From assembly GCF_026226775.1 (NCBI RefSeq), contig NZ_JAKKOD010000001.1, positions 248,001-312,000 on the forward strand: DNA of 64,000 nucleotides. The letters run 5' to 3'. How positions within the stretch are numbered: the first letter of the stretch is position 1; each line of letters opens with the position of its first letter. Shown piece by piece: positions 21,179 to 30,542 of this stretch. The notes under the pieces are model-generated. The model made no database searches. It worked only from the letters and a program-made list of their open reading frames with translations, and had not been told where the DNA came from. Origin of the DNA: Avibacterium sp. 21-586. GTDB lineage: Bacteria; Pseudomonadota; Gammaproteobacteria; Enterobacterales; Pasteurellaceae. Both the position numbers and the translations under genes were made by a program.

Positions 21179-21687
21179 AATCAACTCTATAATTTATTCG
21201 CCGATAATTGATTGTAAGACGAGGGCGATTCTAGCATATTCTATTAAAAACACACAGGTGCAATTTTGTGTAGATTTATCATATTCGAGACTGAAGCAAA
21301 AAAACGTTCAAAAAAACACACAATCAAATGGAGCGTTTACGCCTTAAAATTAGAGCTAAAAGGATTTGTCTGTCTAAATTATAACCTAACAGGCTAAAAA
21401 TCGTTTGATTTTCTTTTTTATCAGGTCGATAATATAAGCACTTAAAGTTGAGGTTAAATTAGAAATCTGAATAGGTTCTAGCCTTTCTTTAAGTCTTAGA
21501 ACAAAAAGGTTATTTCCTTTTTAGGTTATTTAACTGACATTTTTTTTATAAAAAAGTTTTGTTTTTTTATAAAAAGCGTTTAAGATCAGAGAATACACTT
21601 AAATGGTGTTTTAGGTTTTTTTAGTTTCTTAACTAAATTAACGCTCATTTTTAATTTAATGATGACTAAATATAGAGGATCATCCAA
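21179..21687. other. Long intergenic region upstream of ompA
   Basis: 509 bases, very A+T-rich, no credible gene. It carries an interrupted palindrome GTTCTA/TAGAAC (21475-21480, 21497-21502), A- and T-tracts at 21540-21575, and the candidate ompA promoter. The roughly 100-base untranslated leader ends in a GAGG ribosome site. Confidence 0.5.
21559..21586 (+). promoter_or_regulatory. Candidate ompA promoter
   Basis: TTGTTT (21559-21564), a 16-base spacer and TAAGAT (21581-21586), preceded by A/T tracts that could act as an UP element. It would give a leader of about 95 bases. Pattern match only. Confidence 0.4.
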
Positions 21688-22725
21688 ATGAAAAAAACTG
21701 CAATCGCATTAGCTATCGCTGGTTTAACTGTTGCTTCAATCGCACAAGCTGCTCCACAAGCAGATACTTTCTATGCTGGTGCTAAAGCTGGTTGGGCATC
21801 TTTCCACGATGGTTTGAACCAATTTGAAAATCAACAAAATGCTATCGGTACATTACGTAATTCTGTAACTTACGGTGTATTTGGTGGTTACCAAATCACT
21901 GACAATTTCGCTGTTGAGTTAGGTTATGATGACTTCGGTCGCGCTAAACTTCGTGGAGCTGGCAAAACAGTTGCTAAACATACTAACCATGGTGCACACT
22001 TAAGCTTAAAAGCAAGCTACCCAATTGCTGAAGGTTTAGATATTTATGGGCGTGTTGGTGCAGCGTTAATTCGTTCTGACTACAAAACTGTTGGTGATTT
22101 TGCCGCACAAGCTTATTACCATGAACACAGCTTAAAAGTATCTCCAGTATTTGCTGGTGGTTTAGAATATAACTTACCATCAATGCCAGAATTAGCATTA
22201 CGTGTTGAATATCAATGGGTTAATGGTGTTGGTCGTTTAGAAAATAATGGTCATCGTGTTGACTATACCCCAAGCATTGGTGCTGTAACTGCTGGTTTAT
22301 CTTACCGTTTTGGGCAAGGTGTTCCATTTGTAGCGCCTAAAGAAGTTTCTAAAACTTTCGCATTAAGTTCTGATGTAACTTTCGCATTTGGTAAATCTAA
22401 CTTACGTCCAGAAGCACAAAATACATTAGATGGTATCTACGGTGAAATTGCACAATTAAAATCTGCAAACGTTGCGGTAGCAGGCTATACTGACCGTATC
22501 GGTTCAGAAGCTGCTAACTTAAAATTATCACAACGCCGTGCAGAAACCGTTGCTAATTACTTAGTATCTAAAGGTGTTTCTCAAAACGCTATCTCTGCAA
22601 CTGGTTACGGTGAAGCAAACCCAGTAACTGGCGTTAAATGTGATGCTGTTAAAGGTCGTAAAGCGTTGATCGCTTGTTTAGCAGACGATCGTCGTGTAGA
22701 AATCGCTGTTAAAGGTCAAGAATAA
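21688..22725 (+). CDS. ompA: Outer membrane protein OmpA (P5-like)
   Basis: Major two-domain outer membrane protein. A signal peptide (1-21, ending in AQA before AP) leads into an eight-stranded beta-barrel (about 22-205), then a hinge, then an OmpA-like peptidoglycan-binding domain (about 220-345). The latter has VAGYTDRIGSEAANLKLSQR and two cysteines (VKCDAVKG, IACLADD) placed for the conserved disulfide. The 345-residue length fits the Pasteurellaceae P5/OmpA group. Codon use is strongly biased (GCT, GGT, TTA), as expected of an abundant protein. Barrel loops are the usual variable surface part. Confidence 0.96.
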   Translation: MKKTAIALAIAGLTVASIAQAAPQADTFYAGAKAGWASFHDGLNQFENQQNAIGTLRNSVTYGVFGGYQITDNFAVELGYDDFGRAKLRGAGKTVAKHTNHGAHLSLKASYPIAEGLDIYGRVGAALIRSDYKTVGDFAAQAYYHEHSLKVSPVFAGGLEYNLPSMPELALRVEYQWVNGVGRLENNGHRVDYTPSIGAVTAGLSYRFGQGVPFVAPKEVSKTFALSSDVTFAFGKSNLRPEAQNTLDGIYGEIAQLKSANVAVAGYTDRIGSEAANLKLSQRRAETVANYLVSKGVSQNAISATGYGEANPVTGVKCDAVKGRKALIACLADDRRVEIAVKGQE

Positions 22726-22752
22726 TTTTATTCGTGATTTAAACCTTTAAGA

Positions 22753-22782
22753 AAAAGACCTAAACGTAAGTTTAGGTCTTTT
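22753..22782 (+). terminator. ompA terminator
   Basis: Arms AAAAGACCTAAAC (22753-22765) and GTTTAGGTCTTTT (22770-22782) pair perfectly around a four-base loop, 28 bases after the stop. Confidence 0.85.
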
Positions 22783-22821
22783 GTTATTTATACTTAATAA
22801 CTTTTATTTGATAGGTGAAGA

Positions 22822-23403
22822 ATGAAAAAGTGGATTATTGCAATTATTATCGCTGTGATTGCAGGATTTATGCTAATCACAAGTTACAATGGTTTAGTAC
22901 AAGCTGAAGAAAAAATTGATTCTGTATGGGCAAATGTTGAATCTCAATACCAACGTCGCGCTGACCTTATTCCAAATATTGTAAATACGGTAAAAGGTCA
23001 GGCTAACTTTGAGAAAGAAACCTTAACAGGCGTGATGGAGGCGCGTGCAAAGGCAAGCCAAACTAAAATTGATCCGAGCAATATGACAGAAGAACAGCTT
23101 GCACAATTCCAACAGCAACAAAATTCTGTGGGATCTGCATTATCTCGTTTATTGGTTACGGTAGAAAAATACCCTGATCTTAAGGCGCACGAAGGCTTTA
23201 TGAATTTACAAGCACAATTAGAAGGTACTGAAAATCGTATTAATGTGGCACGTGATAAATTTAATGAAGCTGCACGTGAATATAACCAAAAAATTCGTCA
23301 ATTCCCAACTAAGTTTGCCGCAATGATTTTTGGCTTTAAAGAAAAGCCTTATTTTAAATCATTGGCTGGTTCAGAAAATGCACCAGTGGTGAGTTTTAAC
23401 TAA
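22822..23403 (+). CDS. lemA: LemA family protein
   Basis: 193-residue membrane-anchored helical protein. One N-terminal membrane segment (about 4-22) precedes the typical NGLVQAEEKIDSVWANVESQ and QRRADLIPNIVNTVKGQANF, then a long alpha-helical body and a short tail ending in EKPYFK. The molecular function of LemA proteins is not settled. It is followed at 14 bases by two TPM-domain genes, a frequent association in bacteria. Confidence 0.92.
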   Translation: MKKWIIAIIIAVIAGFMLITSYNGLVQAEEKIDSVWANVESQYQRRADLIPNIVNTVKGQANFEKETLTGVMEARAKASQTKIDPSNMTEEQLAQFQQQQNSVGSALSRLLVTVEKYPDLKAHEGFMNLQAQLEGTENRINVARDKFNEAAREYNQKIRQFPTKFAAMIFGFKEKPYFKSLAGSENAPVVSFN

Positions 23404-23417
23404 AAGAGCGGTGAAAA

Positions 23418-23867
23418 ATGGGATTATTTTCCAGACTTCCTTTTGATAAAAAAGCAATCGAGGCGGCAATCGTTCGCCTCGAACAACAAAGTTCAGCAGA
23501 ATTACGGGTGTATATTGAACGTCATATACCTAAATATCAAAACTCAAATTCCAGCCTTACTCGGGCGTTGTCTGTTTTTGAGCAATTGGAAATGCATCAG
23601 ACCCAAGCTCGAAATGGTATCTTGATCTACATTGCTTATAAAGATCAGCAATGTGCGATCGTCGGGGATGAAGGGATTGATCAATATGTTACAACTGATT
23701 TTTGGCAGCAACAATGTGTGGAAATGACAGGCTATTTTAAACAAGGCATTTATACGCAAGGTGTGGTTAAAATTATTGAAAATATGACGAAATTACTGGC
23801 AAAACATTTCCCAATTCAACCAAATGATATTAATGAATTGGATAATGAGGTGATTATTAATGATTAA
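23418..23867 (+). CDS. TPM-domain protein, short cytoplasmic form
   Basis: 149 residues with no signal peptide or membrane span. The TPM (DUF477) core is visible: SSAELRVYIERHIP, NGILIYIAYKDQQCAIVGDEGI and YFKQGIYTQGVVKIIENM. This is the shorter of two adjacent TPM proteins. The function in bacteria is unknown; a plant relative (TLP18.3/TPM) has phosphatase activity and acts in photosystem II repair. Overlaps the next gene by eight bases, so translation is probably coupled. Confidence 0.85.
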   Translation: MGLFSRLPFDKKAIEAAIVRLEQQSSAELRVYIERHIPKYQNSNSSLTRALSVFEQLEMHQTQARNGILIYIAYKDQQCAIVGDEGIDQYVTTDFWQQQCVEMTGYFKQGIYTQGVVKIIENMTKLLAKHFPIQPNDINELDNEVIIND

Positions 23868-24636
23868 GTTGCTAAAAAGTGCGGTGATTTTTTTCAGTAT
23901 TTTTTTCTCGATAAATAGTTATGCCGTTAATTTTCCTGCACTACCAAATCCATTTCATTATGTCAATGATTACACGGCAACCTTAACCCCTTCAGAGAGG
24001 CAATTACTTGAAAATAAACTGATTACCTATTCTAAAGAAACCAGCTCGCAAATTGCGGTGGTATTAATACCAAGTACGGATAATTACGATATTGCACAAT
24101 ATAGCTTTGAGTTAGGCGATAAATGGGGAATTGGGCGTAAACAGCTTAATAATGGCGTATTGATGCTGATTGCGGTGAAAGATCGTAAAATCTTTATTGC
24201 TACAGGTCAGGGGCTTGAAGGCGCATTGCCAGATGCTTTTCTTGCTCAAATTATCCGTAATGTGATTACACCAGCCTTTAAACAAGGACGCTATATGCTA
24301 GGCATTGATCGTGGATTGGATTACATTATTGCCGCAAGCAAAGGAGAATATGACGCAGCTCAAACGGAAGATGATGATTGGACACAATATATTCCAATCA
24401 TAATGATCAGTATTTTTGTTTTATTTGTGCTGTTTGGTGAGTTAAGTTGGCGCAGAACGCCTTATATCAGCCCGACCAATAATCACAATGGACAAATTTT
24501 TCGCCAACCAACTGTTCGTAGACGCAGTAGCGGTGGATTTAGTGGTGGTTTTGGCTCAGGCGGCTTTGGTGGCGGTTCTGGCGGAGGCTTTGGCGGTGGT
24601 GGCTTCGGTGGCGGTGGTGCTGGCGGAAGTTGGTAA
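23860..24636 (+). CDS. TPM-domain membrane protein with glycine-rich tail (YgcG-like)
   Basis: 258 residues: signal peptide (about 1-22), periplasmic TPM domain with NDYTATLTPSERQLLENKL, SQIAVVLIPSTDNYDIAQYS and KDRKIFIATGQGLEGALPD, one membrane span near 178-196, and a low-complexity C-terminus made almost only of Gly, Ser and Phe. This is the YgcG-type arrangement that often pairs with LemA. The glycine-rich tail lies on the cytoplasmic side if the signal is cleaved. No enzymatic role is claimed. Confidence 0.87.
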   Translation: MIKLLKSAVIFFSIFFSINSYAVNFPALPNPFHYVNDYTATLTPSERQLLENKLITYSKETSSQIAVVLIPSTDNYDIAQYSFELGDKWGIGRKQLNNGVLMLIAVKDRKIFIATGQGLEGALPDAFLAQIIRNVITPAFKQGRYMLGIDRGLDYIIAASKGEYDAAQTEDDDWTQYIPIIMISIFVLFVLFGELSWRRTPYISPTNNHNGQIFRQPTVRRRSSGGFSGGFGSGGFGGGSGGGFGGGGFGGGGAGGSW

Positions 24637-24719
24637 TACCTGATTATTTTACTCGGGTTATTGGTATCTCGAGCCCCTTATGCTACAATCTGCCCACTTA
24701 ATTCAAAACGAGGATAATT

Positions 24720-25049
24720 ATGGAAACCTTAGAACGTATTAAAAAACAAATTGCTGAAAACCCTATTCTTATTTATATGAAAGGCTCACCAAAATTTCCT
24801 TCTTGCGGATTTTCAGCAAGAGCGGTGGAAGCCTTAATGAATTGTAAAGTACCTTTTGGCTATGTGGATATTTTGCAAAATCCAGATATTCGGGCAGAAC
24901 TCCCAGCCTATGCAAATTGGCCAACTTTCCCACAATTATGGGTTGAAGGTGAGTTAATAGGTGGTTGTGATATTATTTTAGAAATGTATCAACAAGGTGA
25001 ATTACAAACCTTATTAAGTGATGTTGCGGCAAATCATCCACAACAATAA
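24720..25049 (+). CDS. grxD: Monothiol glutaredoxin, Grx4 type
   Basis: Cytoplasmic iron-sulfur cluster carrier. The 109-residue protein has the monothiol active site CGFS with Cys 29, preceded by YMKGSPKFPS, and the glutathione-binding NWPTFPQLWVEGELIGGCD. Length and motif match E. coli GrxD. Transcribed alone and convergent with smpB, sharing a bidirectional terminator. Confidence 0.96.
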   Translation: METLERIKKQIAENPILIYMKGSPKFPSCGFSARAVEALMNCKVPFGYVDILQNPDIRAELPAYANWPTFPQLWVEGELIGGCDIILEMYQQGELQTLLSDVAANHPQQ

Positions 25050-25052
25050 ATA

Positions 25053-25081
25053 AAAAACCTGACAACGTAGTCAGGTTTTTA
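25053..25081. terminator. Bidirectional terminator between grxD and smpB
   Basis: AAAAAACCTGAC and GTCAGGTTTTT pair around a six-base loop, with A-run before and T-run after, so both converging genes are served. Confidence 0.85.
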
Positions 25082-25564
25082 TTAGTTGCGCATTGCATTT
25101 TTCATAATGCGATCTTTGGCGACTTTCCATTCTCGATCTTTAATATCATCACGTTTATCGTGTTGTTTTTTCCCTTTCGCGACACCAATTTTGATTTTTG
25201 CCCAAGGGCCTTTCCAATAAAGAGAAAGGGCAACAATGGTAAAGCCATCACGGTTTGCTTTGCCGAAGAGTGAAGCTAATTCTCGTTGTTTTAACAATAA
25301 CTTACGCGTACGCGTTGGATCGCACACAATATGCGTTGAAGCCACGTTTAACGGTTGTATGGTTGCACCGAATAAATAGGCTTCGCCATTTTTGAAAATA
25401 ATATAACTGTCGCTAATATTGGCTTTGCCCGCACGCATTGATTTTACTTCCCAGCCTTGCAAGGAAAGCCCTGCTTCAATTTCATCTTCAATAAAATATT
25501 CGTGTCTAGCACGTTTATTTAAGGCAATGGTATTTGATGTTTGTTTTGGTTTTTTCTTGGTCAT
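25082..25564 (-). CDS. smpB: SsrA-binding protein SmpB
   Basis: Binds tmRNA and delivers it to stalled ribosomes for trans-translation. The 160 residues contain [33 protein letters not shown], and the C-terminal [16 protein letters not shown] helix that occupies the mRNA path. Length is typical. No tmRNA gene was seen nearby. Confidence 0.97.
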   Translation of the reverse strand: MTKKKPKQTSNTIALNKRARHEYFIEDEIEAGLSLQGWEVKSMRAGKANISDSYIIFKNGEAYLFGATIQPLNVASTHIVCDPTRTRKLLLKQRELASLFGKANRDGFTIVALSLYWKGPWAKIKIGVAKGKKQHDKRDDIKDREWKVAKDRIMKNAMRN

Positions 25565-25693
25565 TTTAATTAATTTATTCTGATAAAATTACCGCACATT
25601 CTACCCAATCTAGCGAAAAATCGCAAAAGCACTTGCGTTGCAAAGCGATCTTTATAACAATGAAGCATTAATTTTTGCATTGAGTAAGCATTG

Positions 25694-27172
25694 ATGAAAT
25701 ATAAGAATTTACGCGATTTTTTGCAACTGTTAGAAGAACAAGGCGAATTAAAACGCATTTCGCAAGAAATCGATCCTTATTTAGAAATGACCGAAATTTC
25801 CGACCGCACTTTGCGTGCCGGTGGGCCAGCGTTATTATTTGAAAATCCAAAAGGATTTGCGATGCCCGTGCTGTGCAATTTATTTGGCACGGCAAAGCGC
25901 GTGGCGCTTGGAATGGGGCAGAATGATGTGTCCGCCTTGCGTGAAGTGGGGAAGCTGCTTGCCTTTCTAAAAGAGCCAGAACCGCCAAAAGGATTTAAGG
26001 ATTTATGGTCAACCTTGCCACAATATAAACAAGTGCTAAATATGCCGGCGAAAGTGCTAAGCAAAGCACCTTGTCAGGATATTGTACTCAATGGTGATGA
26101 CGTGGATTTATACCGCTTGCCGATTATGCAATGTTGGAAAGATGACATCGCACCGCTTATCACTTGGGGGCTAACCATTACCAAAGGGCCGAACAAAAAA
26201 CGGCAAAATTTGGGGATTTACCGCCAACAGTTGATCGGTAAAAATAAATTGATTATGCGTTGGCTCTCGCACCGTGGGGGCGCATTAGATTTTCAAGAAT
26301 GGAAAGAACAATATCCTGATAAACCTTTTCCTGTTTCTGTCGCATTAGGCGCGGATCCCGCAACAATTTTGGCGGCTGTAACGCCTGTGCCTGATAGCCT
26401 TTCTGAATATGCTTTTGCAGGATTGCTGCGTGGCAACAAAACGGAAGTGGTGAAATCGGTGAGTAATGATCTTGATGTGCCAGCCAGTGCAGAGATCGTA
26501 TTGGAGGGGTATATTGATCCAAATGAAACTGCGCTTGAAGGGCCCTATGGCGATCACACAGGCTATTACAATGAGCAAGAGTATTTTCCCGTGTTTACCG
26601 TCACCCACATTACAATGCGACAAAACCCGATTTATCATTCCACTTATACAGGGCGACCACCTGATGAACCAGCAATTTTGGGCGAAGCGCTAAACGAAGT
26701 GTTTATCCCGATTTTACAAAAGCAATTCCCTGAAATTGTGGATTTTTATTTACCGCCAGAGGGTTGCTCTTATCGTCTTGCGGTGGTTACGATGAAAAAA
26801 CAATATGCTGGCCACGCCAAGCGTGTAATGATGGGGGTTTGGTCTTTCTTACGCCAATTTATGTATACCAAATTTGTTATCGTGTGTGATGAGGATATTA
26901 ACGCGAGAGATTGGAAAGACGTGATCTGGGCGATCACCACGCGTAGCGATCCGGCACGGGATTGCACTATTGTAGAAAACACGCCGATTGATTATTTGGA
27001 TTTTGCCTCACCTATTGCTGGGCTAGGTTCTAAAATGGGCATTGATGCCACCAATAAATGGCCAGGTGAAACTAACCGAGAATGGGGCGTTCCGATTAAG
27101 AAAGATCCTGAAGTAGTCAAACGCGTGGACGAAATTTGGGATAGCTTAGAGATTTTAGCTAAATTTGGTTAA
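25694..27172 (+). CDS. ubiD: 3-octaprenyl-4-hydroxybenzoate carboxy-lyase UbiD
   Basis: Decarboxylates the prenylated benzoate intermediate of ubiquinone synthesis using prenylated FMN. The 492-residue product follows E. coli UbiD throughout: YNL-type start, [47 protein letters not shown] with an active-site Glu region, and [10 protein letters not shown]. The ATG at 25694 is used; a TTG at 25691 directly precedes it. The partner UbiX is not in the window. A perfect uptake signal immediately follows the stop codon (27173-27181). Confidence 0.97.
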   Translation: MKYKNLRDFLQLLEEQGELKRISQEIDPYLEMTEISDRTLRAGGPALLFENPKGFAMPVLCNLFGTAKRVALGMGQNDVSALREVGKLLAFLKEPEPPKGFKDLWSTLPQYKQVLNMPAKVLSKAPCQDIVLNGDDVDLYRLPIMQCWKDDIAPLITWGLTITKGPNKKRQNLGIYRQQLIGKNKLIMRWLSHRGGALDFQEWKEQYPDKPFPVSVALGADPATILAAVTPVPDSLSEYAFAGLLRGNKTEVVKSVSNDLDVPASAEIVLEGYIDPNETALEGPYGDHTGYYNEQEYFPVFTVTHITMRQNPIYHSTYTGRPPDEPAILGEALNEVFIPILQKQFPEIVDFYLPPEGCSYRLAVVTMKKQYAGHAKRVMMGVWSFLRQFMYTKFVIVCDEDINARDWKDVIWAITTRSDPARDCTIVENTPIDYLDFASPIAGLGSKMGIDATNKWPGETNREWGVPIKKDPEVVKRVDEIWDSLEILAKFG

Positions 27173-27223
27173 AAGTGCGGTGATTTTTACCGTATATTTT
27201 TTAATTTTACTTAGGAAAGCATT

Positions 27224-28363
27224 ATGAATAGACAATTTTTACCATTATTTGAACCTTATCGTTTCAACAATAATGTTGAAATAAAAAATCGTTTAGTGGT
27301 TGCACCAATGACCCATTTTGCCTCAAACCCTGATGGCACATTGAGTGAGCAAGAACGCCAATTTTTGCAACATCGTGCACAGGATATGGGAATGTTTATC
27401 ACGGCTGCAACATTGATATCTGAAAATGGTAAAGCATTTCACGGTCAGCCTGAAGCAACGAAAGAAGCTCAGCTTGAGAGTCTTTCACAAACCGCTGAAC
27501 TACTAAAAAAACAAGGTAGCAAAGCCATTTTACAACTTCATCACGGTGGCAAACTAGCATTAAGTGAGCTATTAAATGGCAAAGACAAGGTTGCCCCTTC
27601 TGATGATCCCGAAACAGGTGCAAGAGCATTAACGGAAGTAGAAATTAAAGGCATTATTGAGGATTTTGCACAAGCTACCGATCTAGCTATTAGAGCCGGT
27701 TTTGATGGAGTAGAAATTCACGGTGCAAATGGCTATTTATTGCAACAATTCTTTTCATCACAAAGTAATCGCAGGACGGATCAGTGGGGGGGAGATTTGG
27801 CTAACCGCTTACGCTTTCCATTAGCGGTGGTTGATGCAGTGGATGCTGTTCGTGCAAAACATCAGCGTCCCGAGTTTATTATTGGTTACCGTTTATCACC
27901 AGAAGAGCCAGGAGAGAACGGTATCACAATGACGGAGACATTAGCGTTTGTTGAGGCATTAGCACAAAAAACATTGCAGTATTTACATATTTCTTTATGG
28001 GATTTTTACAAGAAAGTACGCCGAGGAAGCGATTCTGAGATAACTCGTTTAGCGTTGATTCATCAACAATTAAATGGGCGTCTACCCTTAATTGGGGTAG
28101 GCAATTTATTTACTGCGGAACAATTATTAGCCGCCTTAGATACAGGCTGGGTGGAATTTGTTGCTGTGGGTAAATCGGTAATGATCAACCCAACTTTAGC
28201 AACCCTAATCAAAGAAGGAAAAACACAAGAAATTATCACCGCACTTGATCCTGAAAAAACGGATCATTACCAGATTCCAGATACGTTGTGGAGATTATGT
28301 GTGCAGGGGGGAGCTTGGTTACCGCCAGTAAAAGGGAAGGATTGGCAACCTATCGATCTCTAA
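27224..28363 (+). CDS. NADH:flavin oxidoreductase, old yellow enzyme family
   Basis: 379-residue FMN-dependent TIM-barrel oxidoreductase. It shows NRLVVAPMTHFASNPDG at the N-terminus, the catalytic-site HHGGKLAL, HGANGYLLQQFFSSQSNRRT followed by DQWGGDLANRLRF, and FVAVGKSVMINPTLA near the end. Members reduce activated alkenes; the natural substrate is unknown. It resembles the shorter YqjM/XenA-like and 2,4-dienoyl-CoA reductase N-terminal groups, but lacks the C-terminal extension and iron-sulfur cysteines of the latter. Transcribed alone after ubiD. Confidence 0.88.
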   Translation: MNRQFLPLFEPYRFNNNVEIKNRLVVAPMTHFASNPDGTLSEQERQFLQHRAQDMGMFITAATLISENGKAFHGQPEATKEAQLESLSQTAELLKKQGSKAILQLHHGGKLALSELLNGKDKVAPSDDPETGARALTEVEIKGIIEDFAQATDLAIRAGFDGVEIHGANGYLLQQFFSSQSNRRTDQWGGDLANRLRFPLAVVDAVDAVRAKHQRPEFIIGYRLSPEEPGENGITMTETLAFVEALAQKTLQYLHISLWDFYKKVRRGSDSEITRLALIHQQLNGRLPLIGVGNLFTAEQLLAALDTGWVEFVAVGKSVMINPTLATLIKEGKTQEIITALDPEKTDHYQIPDTLWRLCVQGGAWLPPVKGKDWQPIDL

Positions 28364-28380
28364 GTATTGATTGAAGAAAA

Positions 28381-28409
28381 ATAGCAAGGCGTTGCCTTGC
28401 TATTTTTTA
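28381..28409. terminator. Bidirectional terminator between the oxidoreductase and ygdQ
   Basis: Ten-bp arms ATAGCAAGGC (28381-28390) and GCCTTGCTAT (28394-28403) with a three-base loop, then TTTTT; an A-rich run precedes it, so it can serve both converging genes. Confidence 0.8.
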
Positions 28410-28422
28410 TTTTGCACTAACC

Positions 28423-29145
28423 TTAAGGACGTTTAACCAAACGCTTACGCATTTTGATGTTGATCATTTCTACCACCACAGAGAAGCCCATTGCGAAGTA
28501 AATGTAGCCTTTTGGAATATGGAAATCTAAGCCTTCACCAATTAACGCCACGCCCACTAAAATCAAGAAAGAAAGGGCAAGCACTTTCAGTGTTGGGTGC
28601 GATTCCACAAAATCGCCAATCGGTTTGGCTGCCAGCATCATCACACCAACGGCAATCACAATCGCCAAAATCATCACGCCAATTTCGCTCGCCATTCCCA
28701 CCGCAGTGATCACTGAATCAAGCGAAAATACAATATCTAAAATGGCAATTTGAATGAGTACACTGAAAAAATTCGCTTTTTTTGCCGCACTTTGCTCTTC
28801 TTCCTCTTCTGGCGTCATTGCGTGGTGAATTTCGTGGGTACTTTTTGCCACTAAAAATAATCCTCCCACAATTAAAATAAGATCACGCCCTGAAATCTGT
28901 TGCGAGAAGACTTCAAATAACGGCTCGGTGAGTTTCATTAACCAAGAGAGGGAAAGCAATAATAAAATACGGGTTGCCATTGCCAAGCCTAAGCCGATTA
29001 AACGCCCTGATTGACGTTGTTGGGCAGGCAAGCGCCCGACTAAAATACTGATAAAAATGATGTTATCAATACCTAACACAATTTCTAATGCGGTTAGGGT
29101 GAATAAAGCCACCCACGCTTCGGGGCTGGCGATCCAGTCAAACAT
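28423..29145 (-). CDS. ygdQ: TerC-family integral membrane protein, YgdQ type
   Basis: 240 residues, about seven membrane spans, aligned with E. coli YgdQ: LTALEIVLGIDNIIFISILV near the start, ARDL-like GRDLILIVGGLFLVAKSTHE, ILDIVFSLDSVITAVGMA, and VPKGYIYFAM-like HIPKGYIYFAMGFSVVVEM at the end. The repeated acidic membrane motifs (GIDN, SLDS) are typical of TerC proteins, some of which export manganese. Transport activity for YgdQ is not established. Confidence 0.9.
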   Translation of the reverse strand: MFDWIASPEAWVALFTLTALEIVLGIDNIIFISILVGRLPAQQRQSGRLIGLGLAMATRILLLLSLSWLMKLTEPLFEVFSQQISGRDLILIVGGLFLVAKSTHEIHHAMTPEEEEEQSAAKKANFFSVLIQIAILDIVFSLDSVITAVGMASEIGVMILAIVIAVGVMMLAAKPIGDFVESHPTLKVLALSFLILVGVALIGEGLDFHIPKGYIYFAMGFSVVVEMINIKMRKRLVKRP

Positions 29146-29215
29146 AATAAGTTCCTTATAGATTAAATCTAAAGCAGATAATGATATCGATTTCTCACTT
29201 TAATGGAAAGGAAAA

Positions 29216-29884
29216 TCAGCCATTTTTTTGAAATTGTTGCAGGATTTCGTGAGTGAAATTTTTGCGTAAATAAAAGCCAAGCGGTAAGGTATCAACAATC
29301 TCGCCATTTCGCCCAATACCTTTGGTTAACGCTTTGCTATTTGCACCTTTAGGGCGAAGCTGCAACACTTCACCAAGGCGAGCGGTGATTTCATCAAGCC
29401 GACCAAACACGATATATTCCATTAGTTCTTCCCAATCTTGCTGTAAACGTTGCTCTTGCTCAGGCGAGGGTTGCCACAAAATGGGTTGTCCAATATGACG
29501 TTCAGCAAGGGGGATGGTGCGTTCGCCTTCAATGGGAATCCACAGTACTTTGGATAATTTGTGGCGAACGTGAGAAGATTGCCAAGTGATTCCGCTATTT
29601 TGCACCAGAGGAGCGAGGCTGACAAAAGTGGTTTCAAGGGGCTTGCCTTGACGATTAATGGGAATGGTTTTGAGTTCAATACCAAGGTGGGCAAAATCTT
29701 GTTCCGCTTTGCTACCAGCTGTTGCGCCTAAAGCGGTTTCGAGTAGCATTCCCACCCAGCCTTTATCCCGTTTCAAATTAGCGGGCACAGAAATGTTCAG
29801 CTCTTTGGCGACTTCACCAAAGCTGAGTCCTGCCAGCGATTGTGCAAGGCAAAGCAAGGCTTGTTCAGAGTTTGGGCTATTCAT
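29216..29884 (-). CDS. mutH: DNA mismatch repair endonuclease MutH
   Basis: Cuts the unmethylated strand at hemimethylated GATC sites after MutS/MutL activation. In 222 residues the catalytic triad is intact: Asp 63, Glu 70 and Lys 72 in [13 protein letters not shown], matching Asp70/Glu77/Lys79 of E. coli. The DNA-binding part [17 protein letters not shown] follows. Its presence implies Dam-directed repair in this organism. An uptake signal lies just upstream of the start. Confidence 0.97.
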   Translation of the reverse strand: MNSPNSEQALLCLAQSLAGLSFGEVAKELNISVPANLKRDKGWVGMLLETALGATAGSKAEQDFAHLGIELKTIPINRQGKPLETTFVSLAPLVQNSGITWQSSHVRHKLSKVLWIPIEGERTIPLAERHIGQPILWQPSPEQEQRLQQDWEELMEYIVFGRLDEITARLGEVLQLRPKGANSKALTKGIGRNGEIVDTLPLGFYLRKNFTHEILQQFQKNG

Positions 29885-29914
29885 AAAGTGCGGTGCTTTT
29901 TTATCAAGTTTTTG

Positions 29915-30454
29915 TTAGTTTTGATATTTTTTCAATAATTTCTGTTTGACGTATTCCACGCCTTTATCCACATAAGCAATATTTTCCAACTGTAATAAAT
30001 GGCGTTTGGCAGGCAATCCGCCACCAAACCCTGTTAGCTGACGTGTTTTACCTAATACGCGATGACAAGGAATAATAATGCTAATCGGATTGCTCCCGAC
30101 CGCACCACCCACGGCGCGTACTGCTTTTGGCTTGTTAATGCGGTTGGCTAACTCGCCATAGCTTGTGGTTTCGCCATAAGTAATTTGGCAAAGCTGCTGC
30201 CAAATGCTTTGTTGAAAAGGCGTGCCTTGTGGATTTAGCGGAATCCCTGCAAAATCTTCTTTTTCGCCATTAAAATAACGGGTTAATGCCGCTGAAACCT
30301 GCGCAAAGAGCGGGTGATTTTCTTGTAAAATCCATTTCGGATTTGGCGCAATTTGCTCAGCTTCTAAATCCAAATTAGTTAATTTGTTATCTTGGCTAAT
30401 CATCAATAACCGGCCAATGGGGGAATGATAATAACAATAATAGATTTCGGGCAT
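29915..30454 (-). CDS. ogt: Methylated-DNA--protein-cysteine methyltransferase
   Basis: Suicide repair enzyme removing alkyl groups from O6-alkylguanine. The 179-residue product has the acceptor motif IPCHRV with Cys 130, preceded by YGELANRINKPKAVRAVGGA. An upstream in-frame ATG at 30478 lies on the U-tract of the fadL terminator, so the start at 30454 is chosen. Next to mutH, giving a small DNA-repair pair, though an uptake-signal copy separates them. Confidence 0.93.
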   Translation of the reverse strand: MPEIYYCYYHSPIGRLLMISQDNKLTNLDLEAEQIAPNPKWILQENHPLFAQVSAALTRYFNGEKEDFAGIPLNPQGTPFQQSIWQQLCQITYGETTSYGELANRINKPKAVRAVGGAVGSNPISIIIPCHRVLGKTRQLTGFGGGLPAKRHLLQLENIAYVDKGVEYVKQKLLKKYQN

Positions 30455-30476
30455 TGGGAATTCTCTAAAACACGAC

Positions 30477-30505
30477 ATAAAAAGCCTATCCAGTAGGATA
30501 GGCTT
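30477..30505 (-). terminator. Terminator of fadL
   Basis: On the minus strand AAGCCTATCC (arm 30505-30496 read in reverse complement) pairs with GGATAGGCTT around a four-base loop and is followed by TTTTTAT. It lies about 40 bases after the fadL stop. Confidence 0.85.
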
Positions 30506-30542
30506 ATTATAATCAAATTTGCGTAAACGCCTAGTTCTTAAA

